The notes under the pieces were generated by a model. The model saw only the letters and a list, made by a program, of their open reading frames with translations, was not told where the DNA came from and searched no databases. From contig JAZARR010000213.1 of NCBI GenBank assembly GCA_037389465.1, forward strand, positions 5,686,501 through 5,750,500: DNA of 64,000 nt. The letters are read 5' to 3'. The position numbers and the translations under genes were made by a program. Numbering within the stretch: position 1 is the first letter of the stretch; every line of letters starts with the position of its first letter. The stretch is from Baylisascaris procyonis (lineage: Eukaryota > Nematoda > Chromadorea > Rhabditida > Ascarididae). Shown here piece by piece: positions 14,380-28,038 of the stretch.

Positions 14380-15429
14380 ACATAGGACTATAATTGATTG
14401 AAACGGGATTTTTGGAGAATGTTTTTAATTAGATATAAAAAAGTTAACTGAAATTAATTCGAATATCCTATCTATATCGATTTCATACAAATGATTTTTC
14501 CATTAGATTTTCTATGCTAGATGGCTTTGAATTTCCGATTCTCCGAGGTGAAAGTTGCCCGTTTTATTTCATTTGCTGCACTCATTTTGATTAGATTCAG
14601 TTGAGTTTTAATTTGCAAAAAAAAATAAAAAAAAGAATTGCACAATTTGCTACAAAATTTTCAAATGGAGAGCGAATTTAACGTTTCAAAAATTGCTCGA
14701 ATGCCAGGACTTCGTTATAAATTTCTTTCTTTTATTTAATTGGCGATTTCTTGCTGGGTTTATTTTCAAGTGTTCCTTGTTTACGAGCGTTTGCAAGTTT
14801 CCCTTTAGAAAGCACATTATCACAAAATTGTGTCTGCGCGTTGTCTATCTGTTTGTTAGTTTCAACTCGAAATTCCATTGTCTTCAGAAGGCAATTAAAT
14901 TTGCTTCAGAGTTTTGATGTATTTTTCCCCAGTTGAATCTTAAAAGGTAAGAAAAAAAGCAAACATTTTGCCCGAAAGTTGGAATAATTAAATAGTCTCA
15001 AATACGAGCGCAAATGTTGCTCGTATTTACTTACTTATCAAAAATTTGCGGTGTTAGTCAAGATTATAAAAGCGCATATCTGGCAGCCTTTCCATAAACT
15101 TTTTTATTATTTTTTTACCTCGATTATTTCAGCATCTAACACTTTCAGTGTTTTTTTTTCACTCAGGGTTTTATTAACTAATCAAACAAAGTTTATATAT
15201 TTGAGAGAAAAAAATTCTTCCTTATTTTTTTCCATCTGAAATTATGAAATTTTGATTTTTCGATGAAGAAATTCAAACTCAGCGATTTAGAATTCCGCCA
15301 TTTATTATTGTCGATTGTGACAAACGATTTATTAATAAACGCAATTTTATTTTAATTGGTTTGCTAACGATGTTTTTACTGTGCGGACTATTGTGCTCTT
15401 TGATGTCCTATTTGCCTTTATTCGCACAT

Positions 15430-15436
15430 AATAATG

Positions 15437-15486
<50 letters not shown>
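15430..15486. repeat. (AAT)n microsatellite
   Basis: About 19 near-perfect AAT units in intergenic DNA. Confidence 0.9.
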
Positions 15487-16559
15487 CCGTGCGGTATGAA
15501 TAGTACAATTTAAATGTTTTTGCAATCGATGCATTTCAAGCGTATAATCGTTTATCTCATACTCAGGTGTAATATATATGAAACGTAAAGTGATATTCTC
15601 ATAGGTGCCAACGCCATTGCAGTGCTAAACAATTGTTCTTTTTTTGTGAAACATCGATTAACTAAAATATTATATCACCGAAAAAGATATGGCATATGTA
15701 CGTGAATGGACATTCGACCATTGATCACTGAGAGGTCTTGGAAAGTTGGGGAACACAAAGAACCACTCGTCCGGCATAATTTCGTATAAATCAAGCTATC
15801 GACGATGCTAATTATGGAAGCGAATTGGAGTTTAGTGGACTATATGGATGGCTACGTGGATGCTGCTTCGAGCAGTGAAAGTTAAAATCAAACCGAAGTG
15901 ACATCCTAATACACGAATTTGCGAACTTGATCTCGCGGATGCAAAAACCTTTTGAGGCAATTTGTGACACCCGTGTTTGTTAATATCTACTTTTAGTTTG
16001 CTGCAAGCAAAACGCGGAAAAATTTGAAGACATGAGAGCGTATTAAAAACATTTCCACACTATCAGCCCGTTTGACTGCAGTTGGCTAGTAAACAAATGC
16101 AAAATAGCATTTGATTATTGTTATACTTTCATAGATTGGAACTGAAATGGAGAGATGAATGGAAACAATCATTGAAGGTTATATAAATATCGCACAACAG
16201 ATAAATCGACTTCATAAAAATTTCGAAAAGATTAAGTGCGAACAAATCTTATAAACTTGTTCAAACTTTGAAAAAAAATTCACATTTGCATTTATGAAGT
16301 GGATTTTAAACCAATAAAAAAGAATTACTCACTTATTCGCTGCCAAATTGCACTTTCAGAGGTGCTAAAAAAATAATCGCTCTGAACATTTGAAATCTTT
16401 GAAAAGAAACGTTTTTTGCACTTTTTTGCATCAATAGTAATACATACTAAGTCGGCATTAAATATGTCAACACAAACATTCTAAACCGAACTAACCTACT
16501 GTATCAGTATGTGAGAAAACGACGGCAAAAAGCTTTCGTCCATGGCCGTTCTACTTATC

Positions 16560-16740
16560 GCATAGCATAAGAATAATATTATTGATAAAAAAATAATAAT
16601 AGTGACAACAATAATGGTAACAATAGTTTGTGTTATTATTACTATTGAAAATAAGAATAATAATAATAATAATAATAATAGTAACAATGATACTAATAAT
16701 GATAATAATAGTAATAGTAGCAATAACAACAATAATACTC
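16560..16740. repeat. Imperfect AAT/AAC trinucleotide repeat
   Basis: Degenerate AAT, AAC and AGT units over about 180 bp. On the minus strand this gives a spurious leucine-rich open frame. Confidence 0.8.
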
Positions 16741-19092
16741 GTTTATTCCGTTAAAGGCAAATGGCACAATCACCACTTTGCTCTGCACATTCTTTGAACA
16801 TACGACCTACTTACTCCAAAGTGAATTCCAACAACAGAAGACAAATTTTAAGCTTAGTAGCCCATCTGTCTCTTACCTCCGAGTTGAAAAAAAGTTTCCG
16901 ATCTATATACGCCGAATGAAGAGTTTGAAGCTCTGCCACCTTCATTTAATCTCGGAAGTGACACACAGACGAGCGGACCGACCAATAAACGTCGACCTCT
17001 GATCCAAGAAACGAGTACTTTATAGTGCGAATATGCAAAATATTCACTAACCTCATAAGGTGAATAAAAACATTGAAATAAATCAGCTGAAAATAATATG
17101 TCGCTAAGACATACGCGTATCGATTGTTGCCGTTTGCAACGCGTTGCGTTCTGTTGCCACGTTCACCACTAAAATGCACTTTTTTGTGCAGTTTTTATGT
17201 GAGTGAAGGTGGTTATTGATGGGATTCTCGAGAAGAGGTTTGCTTTTATAGCTATCTTCAATTTCCGTTTCTAAGGATTATACATGGAAAATCTTTCATT
17301 CTTTTGTGTAATAAATAGTAACAGCACTAAGAAATACAATATGCACTCATAGTAAACAACGCTATCATTGATTCACCGGTGTTTAATATCGAAATGGAAA
17401 ACTCAGTTCGTTTGTCTCACTACCATTCTCGACTTTATGCACTGTGAAATCGGTTAGTGTATACTTCGACAGCATCCTTTTCTTGTTGAAATTCGATTTG
17501 AAAATAGTTTAAGTTTTAATCTAACGATTTTCTCTTTCTCTCTCTCTCTCTCAAAAAAAAATCCTAGTTTTTTAAGCCGAAAAATTTGCATAAATTTGTT
17601 GAATTTCACTCATTTTTTAAATATTATTTATTCATTTCGTTCCTTTAGGAAATTTGAAAATTTCCTAAGTTGGCTGCCGACTGATCACAGGAAATAGACG
17701 AACATTTTTAATGGTTTATTTGACGAACCATTCAATTGAGCTTTCATCTTTGTTTCTTATTTTGTTTCTGTTATCAATATTATTGTTATAAGGTGAATGA
17801 GTTTCAAAAAAAGTTCTTTGAAATTTCATAAATGGCCATATAAAATTTTGATACGTATTTTTGTGAAGCGGAACTGAAGATGAAAAAAAAATTTTTGATA
17901 GTTGATACTACTTTAAATCGTAAAAATTTCACTACTAATGCATAAATAAAATTCATGGCGAATATAACTTCATATTGAATTATGAGATTCTTTTTTTTGC
18001 AATTTTCTGCAAATAAAATATCTAATTGTTAGGATTTTCACCATAGTTCCACGATAGGATTTTTTCATCATAGGATTTTCATTATAAAATCCCTCGTCAT
18101 TGTTTCAATAATGAGGAATTTTCATCGACAATTGCAAACGACTTCAGCGACGCGCTAAACTCTAAATGAAATTGATTGGCATTTTAAGTGATAGAATATA
18201 TGTGATGCATTTATTTAATTCATTAAAGAACATCCTCTAAAAACTACTTCGCAGTGTGGACGTTTGCAACAGTCTTTCGACTATCAATAAGAAGTGCTGC
18301 GCCGTTTTCCTTCGGAACTTTAATTCACTACTGATGAGTGGATGAATCGATTGTCGTTGTTACTTCTCTTTCGCAACATTACATCATTGGTGCGTGCAAG
18401 TATGCACGTTGCATCGGCCTTTTATACGCTTGTCTAGGAGTTGTGCTATGTGAGCACCATGCGCCCTTCTCTGTTATGCGGCGTTCAAAAAACTGCTCTT
18501 TTTTATTTAACTATTCCAATATCAAACATTGCTTAAAATAGAGGAAAATACATAAAAATTTGGAAATATACACAACTGCAACTATGACGAATTGTTATCG
18601 GTGAGCTTAAACCTTTGAAGGCATAGACTTGAAGATATGAGACTGTCCATTGTTTGTTATGTTTGAGTACCGATTCTTTTTATTACTACCTCTACTTAGA
18701 AAAAAATTCATTGGCTTCAAATTTATTCAGAGAATTTTAATGGTGTCTCATCGAAGATTTATGTGGATTGCTGTAAATACAAAAAAAAAAAAATGATGAT
18801 GGCTCCTGTTATTTATATGAATGAAGTCTTAGAGCTGCTGATTTCGTTCAAGACTTTCCTTAATTTAAAGAATTGCAGAGATTTGGAAAATGCCCAAGTT
18901 GGGCGACATCAAATCTCCTTTGGTTTGAAATTTTTAAGAAAAAGTTCGCGGTACTTGTCTCCAAATTTTCGAGTTTCGAAACAATGAATGACAGTTGTAG
19001 TAGATGGGCTGATCTAGTTGTCATTAGAATGAACATCCACTGATTGAGGTACGTTGTGCTTAGTTGTATGCGTCGCACTTCTCTTTACGACG

Positions 19093-19277
19093 ATGATCGC
19101 ATACACTAAGATAATAACATCGAGCATCGTTTCAAGTGTACCTCATATGGCCGCTTCCGTCCACAACGTTCGACCCGCAGACATTGGCGTAGTTGCTGCA
19201 CTGGGCGACTCTTTTTCGGTAGATATTTTCTTTTTGTTGTTTTTATCATTAACGGTTAATTTTCATATGGAATTATA

Positions 19278-19332
<55 letters not shown>

Positions 19333-22300
19333 TTCGAAGGCGTTAAAAGTTGAAGAACACGTTGTGAGAGATGGGCACGACAATGACAGGACTTAAAAGG
19401 CGGCAGTGTGATTTTGCACTTGAATAAAGTCTATAATTAGGCTGAAATGAAGCACAACTCAGATTGGAAATGGTTGCAGTAAGGCAAACGTAGAGCGTAT
19501 GCAATGGTGCATAGAATTTTCTCATGCCGGCGGTTTTGGGGATTAGGACCTGAGGGTTATACTTCTGTAATCCATCCATGGAGGTAGTTGTCCATCACCG
19601 TCGTTCAATTCTAAAACATGACTTTGCCAAAAATTCCTAAATTTCGCATTTTTTATTTATCTGTATCAGCAACTATGAATTTTTATGTTTGGAGCTAAGT
19701 CCAGGAAACTTTTCTTGGACGGAGCAGATAGGAGCGATCTTTTTGAGCGCCGCTTGAAAAGCCTATAACTTCTTTTGCAACTCATTAGCGGTTATATTAG
19801 CCAGCACTCGTGACATCTGATCCTAGAGAGTTATAGGGTAACACCAAGCACACATTAGTTTGTAACAGGTAAATTATGCAGGTAGGGAGTGCATTTTGAG
19901 CATACTCCATACTGCTTTGCTCGACTCTCCAGTTCAATCCTGCATCATTCATCTGCAAAAGCCCCCTATAGAACATTTGTTGTTTACTGTAAAAGAGATT
20001 ATAGATTTCCTGCTTGCCAACGCCTACCTTCTTTCACTCTTTTCATAAAGTCTAATCTGTGCACCGAGATGTGACATTTCATTGTGGTGTTTTTGCACGA
20101 TTTGTCAAATGATCACAAAGTGATTTACTATAAGACTCTTAAAGGTGGGATTTGGTGCATATTCCAATGATATCGGCATATTCGATTCGCATCCAGAAGT
20201 TTCATTCTCTATGGGCGGTGAAGGCGATCTCAAAGAACACATTACCATTCCAAGTATGCCATCGTTTTGTTGTTTTGAAATCTTTCAGTGAGATATCAGC
20301 TGGATTGTTTCCTTTTATAAATCACCTTTAGCACATAGATGATGCATTGTAAACAAGGGTAAACGATGCATTTCTCCTTTTATATTTAATAGTTAACAAT
20401 AGGAACGGGTCTGTACAGGAAGCAGTGATAACGAAATCACTGTCACACAGTTTGATGCTATCATACGGTATCATAAGTTGGCACTGATAGAGGGAAGAGG
20501 ATGAATCAAAGCAGGCCAGGATAGATGGGTAAGGGGCAGGAGAGGGCGGTGGGTTGGAAAGATAAGAAAATCGCATAGTGCAGCCTTTTTCACCACTGCT
20601 CCCCCCCCCCCTCGCTCTCACCTTCCCTATTCACCTCGGTCTATTTGATTCTTCTCATCCTCTCTTTCACATCCTTCGCACGCCTTTTACTTCTCGGCGT
20701 ATATTTGTCACTCGATGATACCGTATGATGGCAAACCGTTGTGACAGTATTCGCATAACCACCGTTTCATGCTCAAAAAAGAATCACTACATTACTAATT
20801 GTATAATTCTGTTAGGCGATTCGGATCAGTAATCAATTTGCGACCGTCGTAGATGTTTCAATATTTCTTTGCTTGTCGCTATAAATTTAACAACACTCAT
20901 TATTCATTGAATTTGAATTTCCCGTTTATTTAACAAGCTGAAACTTTTATTTCTCATAACATGTGAATATGACATGAGCAATTCGTCGCCCTTTTTAGCG
21001 TATATTGCCAAATTTCCAATTTTAGGAAAATGAATAACACCCACTTAAAGGTGATAAACTGAATGCTAAGATGAAGAAATGCAAGAAAATGAATGCGGAA
21101 GAAAACCGATTCAATACAAAAATTATCTATGATGTTCAGGAAGAAAAAATTTTATATGAAAGACTCGAAGAAAAATTCACAAATAGAAAAATTCGAAGAC
21201 GCGCGCATTTCTTCTAATTTCCATCTGAATATACTAATGTATTTTATACCCAACGATATGCATTGCCTCTAGGCTTATTTCTCAAGAATGTTTAGAGCCA
21301 AATTCCAACCTCATGATTGTGTTGACGGTCATTTCATCCTATCTGAACCCCACGTTGATTTACCAGCTGCACGAAAATCAGTATAGCGTTTCATAACGCA
21401 CGAGAGTTCAACATATTTTCCCAAACTATCTTTAATATTTTTGTTCAAGGAAAATTCCAGTTATTGTTGACTGCATTTAAATTACCCATTGGCAAGTTGC
21501 TAACTTTTTTTAGATATTCTTCGCAAATTGGGTGCATCGCTGATTGGATATTCGACGAAAGAGAATAGTGGTTTAAATATCGCATTTCCGGGTGCTAAAT
21601 CATCTCATTTGCACCGTCAAGCAGTGAAACTTGTGGAGCGATTTCCTGAAGAGGTATATTTAATTTTAGGGCATCTAATATTACTTCAGTCTTAGAAAAG
21701 AGCCAATTTGTTGAGTTTAATAATCATGGGTCGAGGTTCTCATGGATCTTCTAAAGTATTTTATCGATTTACGCATCACAGCTATTTCTTTTATCCATTA
21801 GTTATTCGATATTCGTCAGAAGTTTTCTTATTTCGTCGATATGAGTGATAGACACAACAGGCTTTACTCAGCGATTTGATTTAGCTGTGCAGGCCATCGA
21901 GCATTTATATAATTTTGCATAAGAATAGCGAAAAAAAAAATATTAAGCTTCAAAATTCTGTTGTTTCTGCTCTTATCATTTAGCCAATCCGTGCTTAAAT
22001 GAATAGCAATTTTTTCGCGCTCCCGTTTATTTCACCTGTCTAGGTAGTGTTTCATTACTGTGGTGATCTGTAGACACGGAAAGTTACCCATAGCCGCAGT
22101 GCTCGTTGACCTTGTGAATGCATTCTAGACATGCATATTGAAAAATTGCATCTCCTCACAAATGTTGCCTATGCCTTCTTCTTGTATATTTTTTAGTTAT
22201 ATATGATGAGCTTAGTGGGCTTAATGGTATCGTTCATTTAGTCAAAATAGAGGTATCCTTTACGCAAAAAAACTTTTGCGTTCTCTGAAACTTGTTTCTG

Positions 22301-25300
22301 TTATGTCCGATTTAGGAATTGTGGGATTGTTGTTTAAAGATGAATGACTAAAATTTCTTTTATTTCCTTTTTTTGTTTGCTTTCTGTAGGAAAACTTTGA
22401 ATTTGATTTATATCTCTGTTTGTCAAATGTGTACTTATTATCTCTGAAGTGCTATTAACAGCGTTGATAAGAGACATGGGGCAAAGAGTTGGATTGAATG
22501 AAATGAAGCTGCACAATATTTCAGTTGACTCGTTGGAAGCTGATATCCACTAAATCCACTGGTCTTTTTTTTTCTTTTTTTCATCCATATATTCTGCGGC
22601 ATGCAAGACAGGCAAGCAACCGCCACTCACCTCTATCATTTGCACATTGTGCAGTCATTCACCTCTATCATCTGCACAGTGTCATCATTGATTAGTATTA
22701 TTTAAATTTATGCCGTATAAGAAAATTTTGTGAAGATGAAAATTGCAGACTTGGCTTTCCAACGTTTCATAGTATACATACTTTGTTTCCTGTTTATTTA
22801 TTTAAGACTTCAGATTTAATTTCAGGTGAAAAGCAATAAATGGAAGCTATTGACTATTTTCATTGGACTTAACGATATGGCACAGGAAATTTTTCAACAT
22901 GTGTGTTTCCTTTCATCATCGTCATCATGTAATAGAATTGTTTAGAGAAATATGATACTCTCACAAGTCTATTTTCATTAGTGGCGACCCTTAAGTGCCG
23001 ATTTTCTCTTTTGCTAGCTACTGCGTTCCTTGGTCGGATTTTTAGTAACGTCTTTCAAAAATTTTTTTTGAGCGCATCATGGTTGATTATTTCTATGCCG
23101 AAACATGTGTGTCTGTCTGTTTATCTGTCTGTCGGCCTGCCTGCTGTCTGTCTGTCTCTCTAGCTGATTGACTGGCTGGCTGCTACTCTCTACCTGGGCT
23201 CATTGAAACTGAAATTTTAAACTCTGTATGAGGTTTGCGCCATAAAGGATCATCTCATGCACCATGTTTAAAGCATTGTCATCACTATAGCTACCTAAAT
23301 GCGCTGGGATGCTGTATACATTCTACAGCAACTATATTTTCATTTCATATCGACCAGCTCATAAAAAATTTGGAAAAGCGCGCCAGACGACTGTTACAAT
23401 ATGTGCTTTTTGCATCTCGTTCACCGTAATAGCAAGTTTCACATGTTGCCCTTGAAAAATTTTCGTTTATGGTGTTATCATAATCTGACTGACTTTATCG
23501 TCCCTACAAATCTATAAAAAGATTTTTTTGTTACCCGACCGGTGTAAAATGGATGTCAGGCTGATGTAAGATGCATGAAATTTTGCCACCTTTAAATATC
23601 TACAACCTCATTCAGTGTTAATGAACGTGTAGCATGATAAGATTAGTAAGCTAACCCATATTGTTCAAATTTTTGTAATTTAGTTTTCGATCGTTTTCGT
23701 ATTGAAATTACCGGATAGAAAAACATTCGCCCATTTATTTTCTTAGTTATACTGTCGATATTTGCATCTGCAGAGTAAAATTGCAAGAGTATATAAAGAC
23801 GAATTTTTTATTTTAAGGAAATATTGGGGCGGACAGGTTGATTAAAATATAAGTTCAGTATTGCGTATATTTCACTGTTTGTTGAGAGTTTATGAAATTG
23901 CTTATCGTATTGTGCAAAATTTTACAAAAAAAAAAGTGGAAATCGTGGCAGTTTCCTTGGCATATTTCTCCACAACGATTATTGTTTACATTTTCCTCTT
24001 TTTCTAAGCTATAAATCATGGCCAGTGGATGCTTCTATGGAAATTGCTTCTATAAAGAGTACTTCTCAGGTTACAACTTATAAAAATTAAGGTCATAGGT
24101 TCGATTTCGACTACGGGTGGTCATAAGTTCGATCGCGGTTGTTGATCAACAGACTCGTTCGCCTCGTGGGATTGACAATGCTTATGCTGGCCAGACCAAA
24201 AACCTTATGCCGAACACTTTTTTTTCACTTAGGAACGCTTAGTTTCGCATAGCGGGCAATAGTTCGATGTAATTAGCACGTATACATCAGTATTTGTCGA
24301 ATTCGAATGTGAATGAAGTATTTTGATAGTTTCCGGTGCAATTTTAAGTGACAATTTTTCAAAAATAAATGAATGGTGGAAGGTTGGATGAGAAATAAGA
24401 TTAAACTTTATTTATATACTTCTAAGGTGTATCCTCGTACGACTAGCATAGTCACCGAAAAACTCTATTAAAGAAAAGGTGAGGAAAACGAGAAGTTCAA
24501 ATTTCAGCAGCGGAAATATTCTACGATTTTTTTTTTCGATTTCCTAGTGGAAAATTTACTGTCGATCATTTTGAAGTTTAGATTCGAACGTCGTTATTTG
24601 GTTTATGAAATAAATTTTATAGCTAGACGCCCGTCGTAATGAAAAGAAGAAATCTTTTCATATCCTAAAAGAACGAAATTATTCACTTTTTGCTAATATT
24701 TCTTAGTTCGTTGAAAAGATTGAACATTTTTGTAGAAAAAGGTTTTATTTATAATCCTCATACTGATTTGCTTTAATTTAATATTTTTTCCCTAAGTTTA
24801 TAGCTGTTTTCTCTTTTTCTTTTTTGGCACATTTTTCAAATATTCACTGCTAGCAACGACCAATCGCTTGCGTAAATAGGATTTTTTATTAGGCTCCTCT
24901 TTCAGTTCGCCGGTGTTCATAACTTTTGAAACATTATCATTCAACAATTCGAGCTAAACGATAGTTGAGTGAATCAACGAACCAACCATCGGCTACCTGC
25001 GTCGCATACATAAGCTTCACTGTTTTTAATAATTTCTAATTTCAGAGAGGTTTAGATGCTCTTCGAGATCAATACAAAAACAATCTGGAAGACGCATTGC
25101 AAGTGGTTTCCAGTGCGTTAAATCGTACAATTGTGAATATTGTCTCGGTGCCCAATATGGCGTCATTTTTCGAGGCACAAGCGAGTGCTTCTCGTTTAGT
25201 ACCGTTCGTTTTATATTCTTTCCGATTTTTATACTCGTTATGCAAATGTCTCGTCATAGAGACTATCCCTCCGCTTATGTATATATTTGTTTACGTGTTA

Positions 25301-27312
25301 TGTCTGTTGTTTTTAATTCTCGATTGCTCCTCATACACAAACCCTCTTTGCATTTTAACATTGGAAAATACCAGCCAGCGTCGAGATGTTCTCTTGCAAT
25401 GGAATGAGGCATGAAACAAATGCGAATAATTTGCTTTGATGCACCCAAAAGTTTTGAGAATTCTTCTTGATATTTTCGACTCCGCAATTATTAGCGCATT
25501 ACGAAAGAAACTATTAAAACAACTTAGTTTCCTTCCGACGAATAAACTAAGCAATTTTTTCTTCATCTGATCAAAAGTTCTTGTATAAATTAATTCAAGT
25601 CTTTTCGATTATTTTCTATTCCACAGTAATCGTAATTTTTTTCCTGTGTATTCACAGGGAATATTTTCATGGAACTTTTCTTTCAAGTAGTACCAACGTT
25701 GATATGAGACAAATGTGCGATTCGTTGAATTCTGCAATCGAATCGATTATCAAAGAAGGAATTTTCGAACGCGATGATTTTACGCTCGTGCAACAGCCAT
25801 TATTCTCCTCCGAAAATGAAGCACCTAAAACCGTATGTGGCAATCTTGGAAATTGTTTTTGTCAATTCTAAACTGAAAAAAGCTTGTAGGGGGGGATTTT
25901 CTATGAGAATAGTCTTAAGACGATTGTGAAGAAAGAGGTTAAAGTGAATGAGGAAGATCTATCCTAAGCTTAATAAAAATGGCGTTGAAACATGGTTTTT
26001 AAATCATGAATCCGGATCCTTTCTTTCAAAACGCAAACAGAAAATCATACGCGGGGGGGGTGGAGAGGGAGGAAGCGGAATGCTTCAAGACGGCAAAATT
26101 TGAGCAGGTCTTATAAGCACCGCAACGCAAAGTGAGATTTCTTATTATTTGTCATTTCAAATATAGCGGTGCATCATTGATGGTATATCAGTTAACTTCA
26201 ATTCTGGGATGAAAAGAAATATGCTTAAGTTACCTACAAACTTTCCCGATCTACTTGGTCAATTTGAATCACCTCTATCGTCAACTATAAAACTTTCTCA
26301 TTTTAAAGTTCTTATCACTTGTCAAAGTGATACGTAATAACGTTATGCACATGAAGGATTTTGCGTAAGTATTATCTCATTCAACACTTTTATCGCTTTT
26401 GATCTATGGGATCATATTTCCTTTATAAAACTTTCAAAAATAGTTTTTAGTGCTGATGGCAGATCTTATTGAAAATCGGTGATCAACTCCATATGAGACT
26501 GAATTACTCGTAGTAATTTTGTCATTATAAAACCCGAATATATAGCTATTCAGTTTAATTATTTCTCTACAGTCAATATTTCATTAAAAGTAAGAAATCG
26601 ACGAAACTCCTATTATTAGAGTTTTGTTGCAGTCAACTGGCGCAGTGGATGCGGCGCTATTTGCATCAGATTTGTTTCATTTAAGCCAAAAGGGTCAATC
26701 GTTGTATGCCGCTGCCCTATGGAATAATATGCTCGAACCAGTGGGTGCTAAATCAAGCCGATATCTCAGCTATCCTTATCGTCTACGATCTCCAAATGAG
26801 GTGCTTCATTTCTATTCTAGTAAAAGTATATTCACATCTTCATTTTGTGTAACTTTCCTTTCACTCTGTTGTACCGGAGATTCTCTATGTTGGAATAAAC
26901 AAATAAAATCCTTTTCAACTCGACCTAGATATGCGGCAAACTTACAGTTTCGTAACTAATCTATACGGCCGTAATTGATAATGCCTCGCATTAATTGATA
27001 ACAACTTAAATACGCAATTATTGTGTTACCGTTATTACAGTTCTTAAGTGTGATCAACATTTGAGGTGAATTTTCAATGATTAAATAACGATTACTGAAA
27101 ATAGCGTAGCCATGATTCGCTTTTATTTTATGTCACCTTTATAAATTAGCAGAAATAATGTGTTATCGACGACAGGAGTTCCTTTGTGGCAGATGTTCGG
27201 GGTTTTAGACTATTTATTTCAGGATTGCCCATATATTCGGACATCAAAGAACAGTGATACTTGCGATGGGAATCGAGAAGTGCATCAGCAAGAAAAATTT
27301 ATCGAAATTTAG
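19093..27312 (+). CDS. Phospholipase B-like GDSL/SGNH lipase
   Basis: Exons: (start uncertain)-19218, 20145-20253, 21514-21653, 22826-22900, 25046-25198, 25658-25832, 26633-26800 and 27223-27312 (stop TAG). Phases agree except between 25198 and 25658, where two bases are missing; a small exon with the usual Cys-rich segment was probably not found. Motifs appear in family order: VRPADIGVVAALGDSFS (block I, nucleophile Ser), VSFSMGGEGDL, IPNILRKLGASLIGYST, FPGAKSSHL, FIGLNDMA (block III G-x-N-D), DDFTLVQQP, and ASDLFHLSQKG (Asp and His of the triad), then ALWNNMLEPVGAK, a PLB1 signature. PLB1 enzymes are secreted or membrane-anchored and remove acyl chains from phospholipids at the cell surface. 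The N-terminus is unclear. ATG 19093 is in frame but gives no convincing signal peptide. A hydrophobic run upstream of it begins after an in-frame stop and would need an upstream exon. Confidence 0.9.
19281..19329. repeat. (TA)n microsatellite in phospholipase intron 1
   Basis: About 24 uninterrupted TA units, 62 bp downstream of the donor site that follows the GDSF exon. Confidence 0.9.
22624..22687. repeat. Tandem duplication, two 32-bp copies
   Basis: CACTCACCTCTATCATTTGC at 22624 is repeated with a few changes from 22656. It sits in the phospholipase intron between exons 3 and 4. Confidence 0.7.
23108..23162. repeat. GTCT tetranucleotide repeat
   Basis: Imperfect GTCT/GCCT units in a phospholipase intron, followed by a CTGGCTGG-type run. 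Confidence 0.75.
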
Positions 27313-27533
27313 AGCTGCAAACTTCACAGACAGAAGGATGCATTTCGTTTTCTTTGATGGATTTTCCATGAGAGCATGAACTACTTCAAATGGGAACACA
27401 TACTGTTCAACTGTTCAACGATATGCCTCAAACGGCTGTGTACGTCTTTACGCGCATCTTGTATTACATCGTTAACCGTTTATTATCGTGCGAGTTTTCG
27501 GAGTTCAAGTAGAAGCTTTGAGAGTTCTTTTCA

Positions 27534-27539
27534 AATAAA
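27534..27539 (+). promoter_or_regulatory. Candidate polyadenylation signal of the phospholipase gene
   Basis: AATAAA about 220 nt after the phospholipase stop. If used, the open frames at 27.37-27.57 kb are 3' UTR, not a separate gene. Confidence 0.4.
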
Positions 27540-28038
27540 GACGATAAATGAATATGTTGATGGCACTCACTCATGAATTGTGCAATGGTTGCTTATTCGT
27601 TGGGATAAAGACCGTCCCACTGAATAGAACCCGCTGTTGAAGATTTTGTAGAAGAAATTCAGGCATTTTAGTTAATAAGAGTCTACCCACACTGTGATGT
27701 TGCTTATAATCACAAGCTTATGTTTTATTTGAGAAAAACTCGGAAATCTTGCACGATGCGGCATCCTTTGCTGTCAGTATGAAACATTTTTATTAGTATA
27801 AAAATATTCGAATATTGCTCTAAATTAGAAATGAAAGGATGAAAAACCGTTGAGAAGTACAACCCTCCTCCCTCGAATATAAGCCTCTACTTAAAGAGAA
27901 ATGTAAATCAAAGCTATGGGCTTTCTTTTGAAACAATGACAATCAGTGAGTATATTGATAGCAGCTGCTTACATATTGTGCAACTACTGATAATGGTTTT
28001 CAACTTTACTTTATTATGCAAATAATATAAATTTTTAG

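Larger units (their letters stand above)
14380..19061. other. Intergenic, repeat-rich, no gene recognised
   Basis: AT-rich sequence between the arrestin and phospholipase genes. It contains AAT-type microsatellites (15.4 and 16.6 kb), a CT run near 17.53 kb and many homopolymers. I see no splice-bounded coding exon. The 5' exon of the phospholipase gene, with its signal peptide, could be hidden at the right end. Confidence 0.5.

Noticed and set aside
16496..16732. Leucine-rich minus-strand frame that looks like a membrane protein
   Set aside because: Produced by the AAT trinucleotide repeat, with no splice sites or conserved motif.
24090..24200. GGTTCGATTTC-like T-loop, possible tRNA
   Set aside because: The flanking bases do not pair into T, anticodon or acceptor stems.
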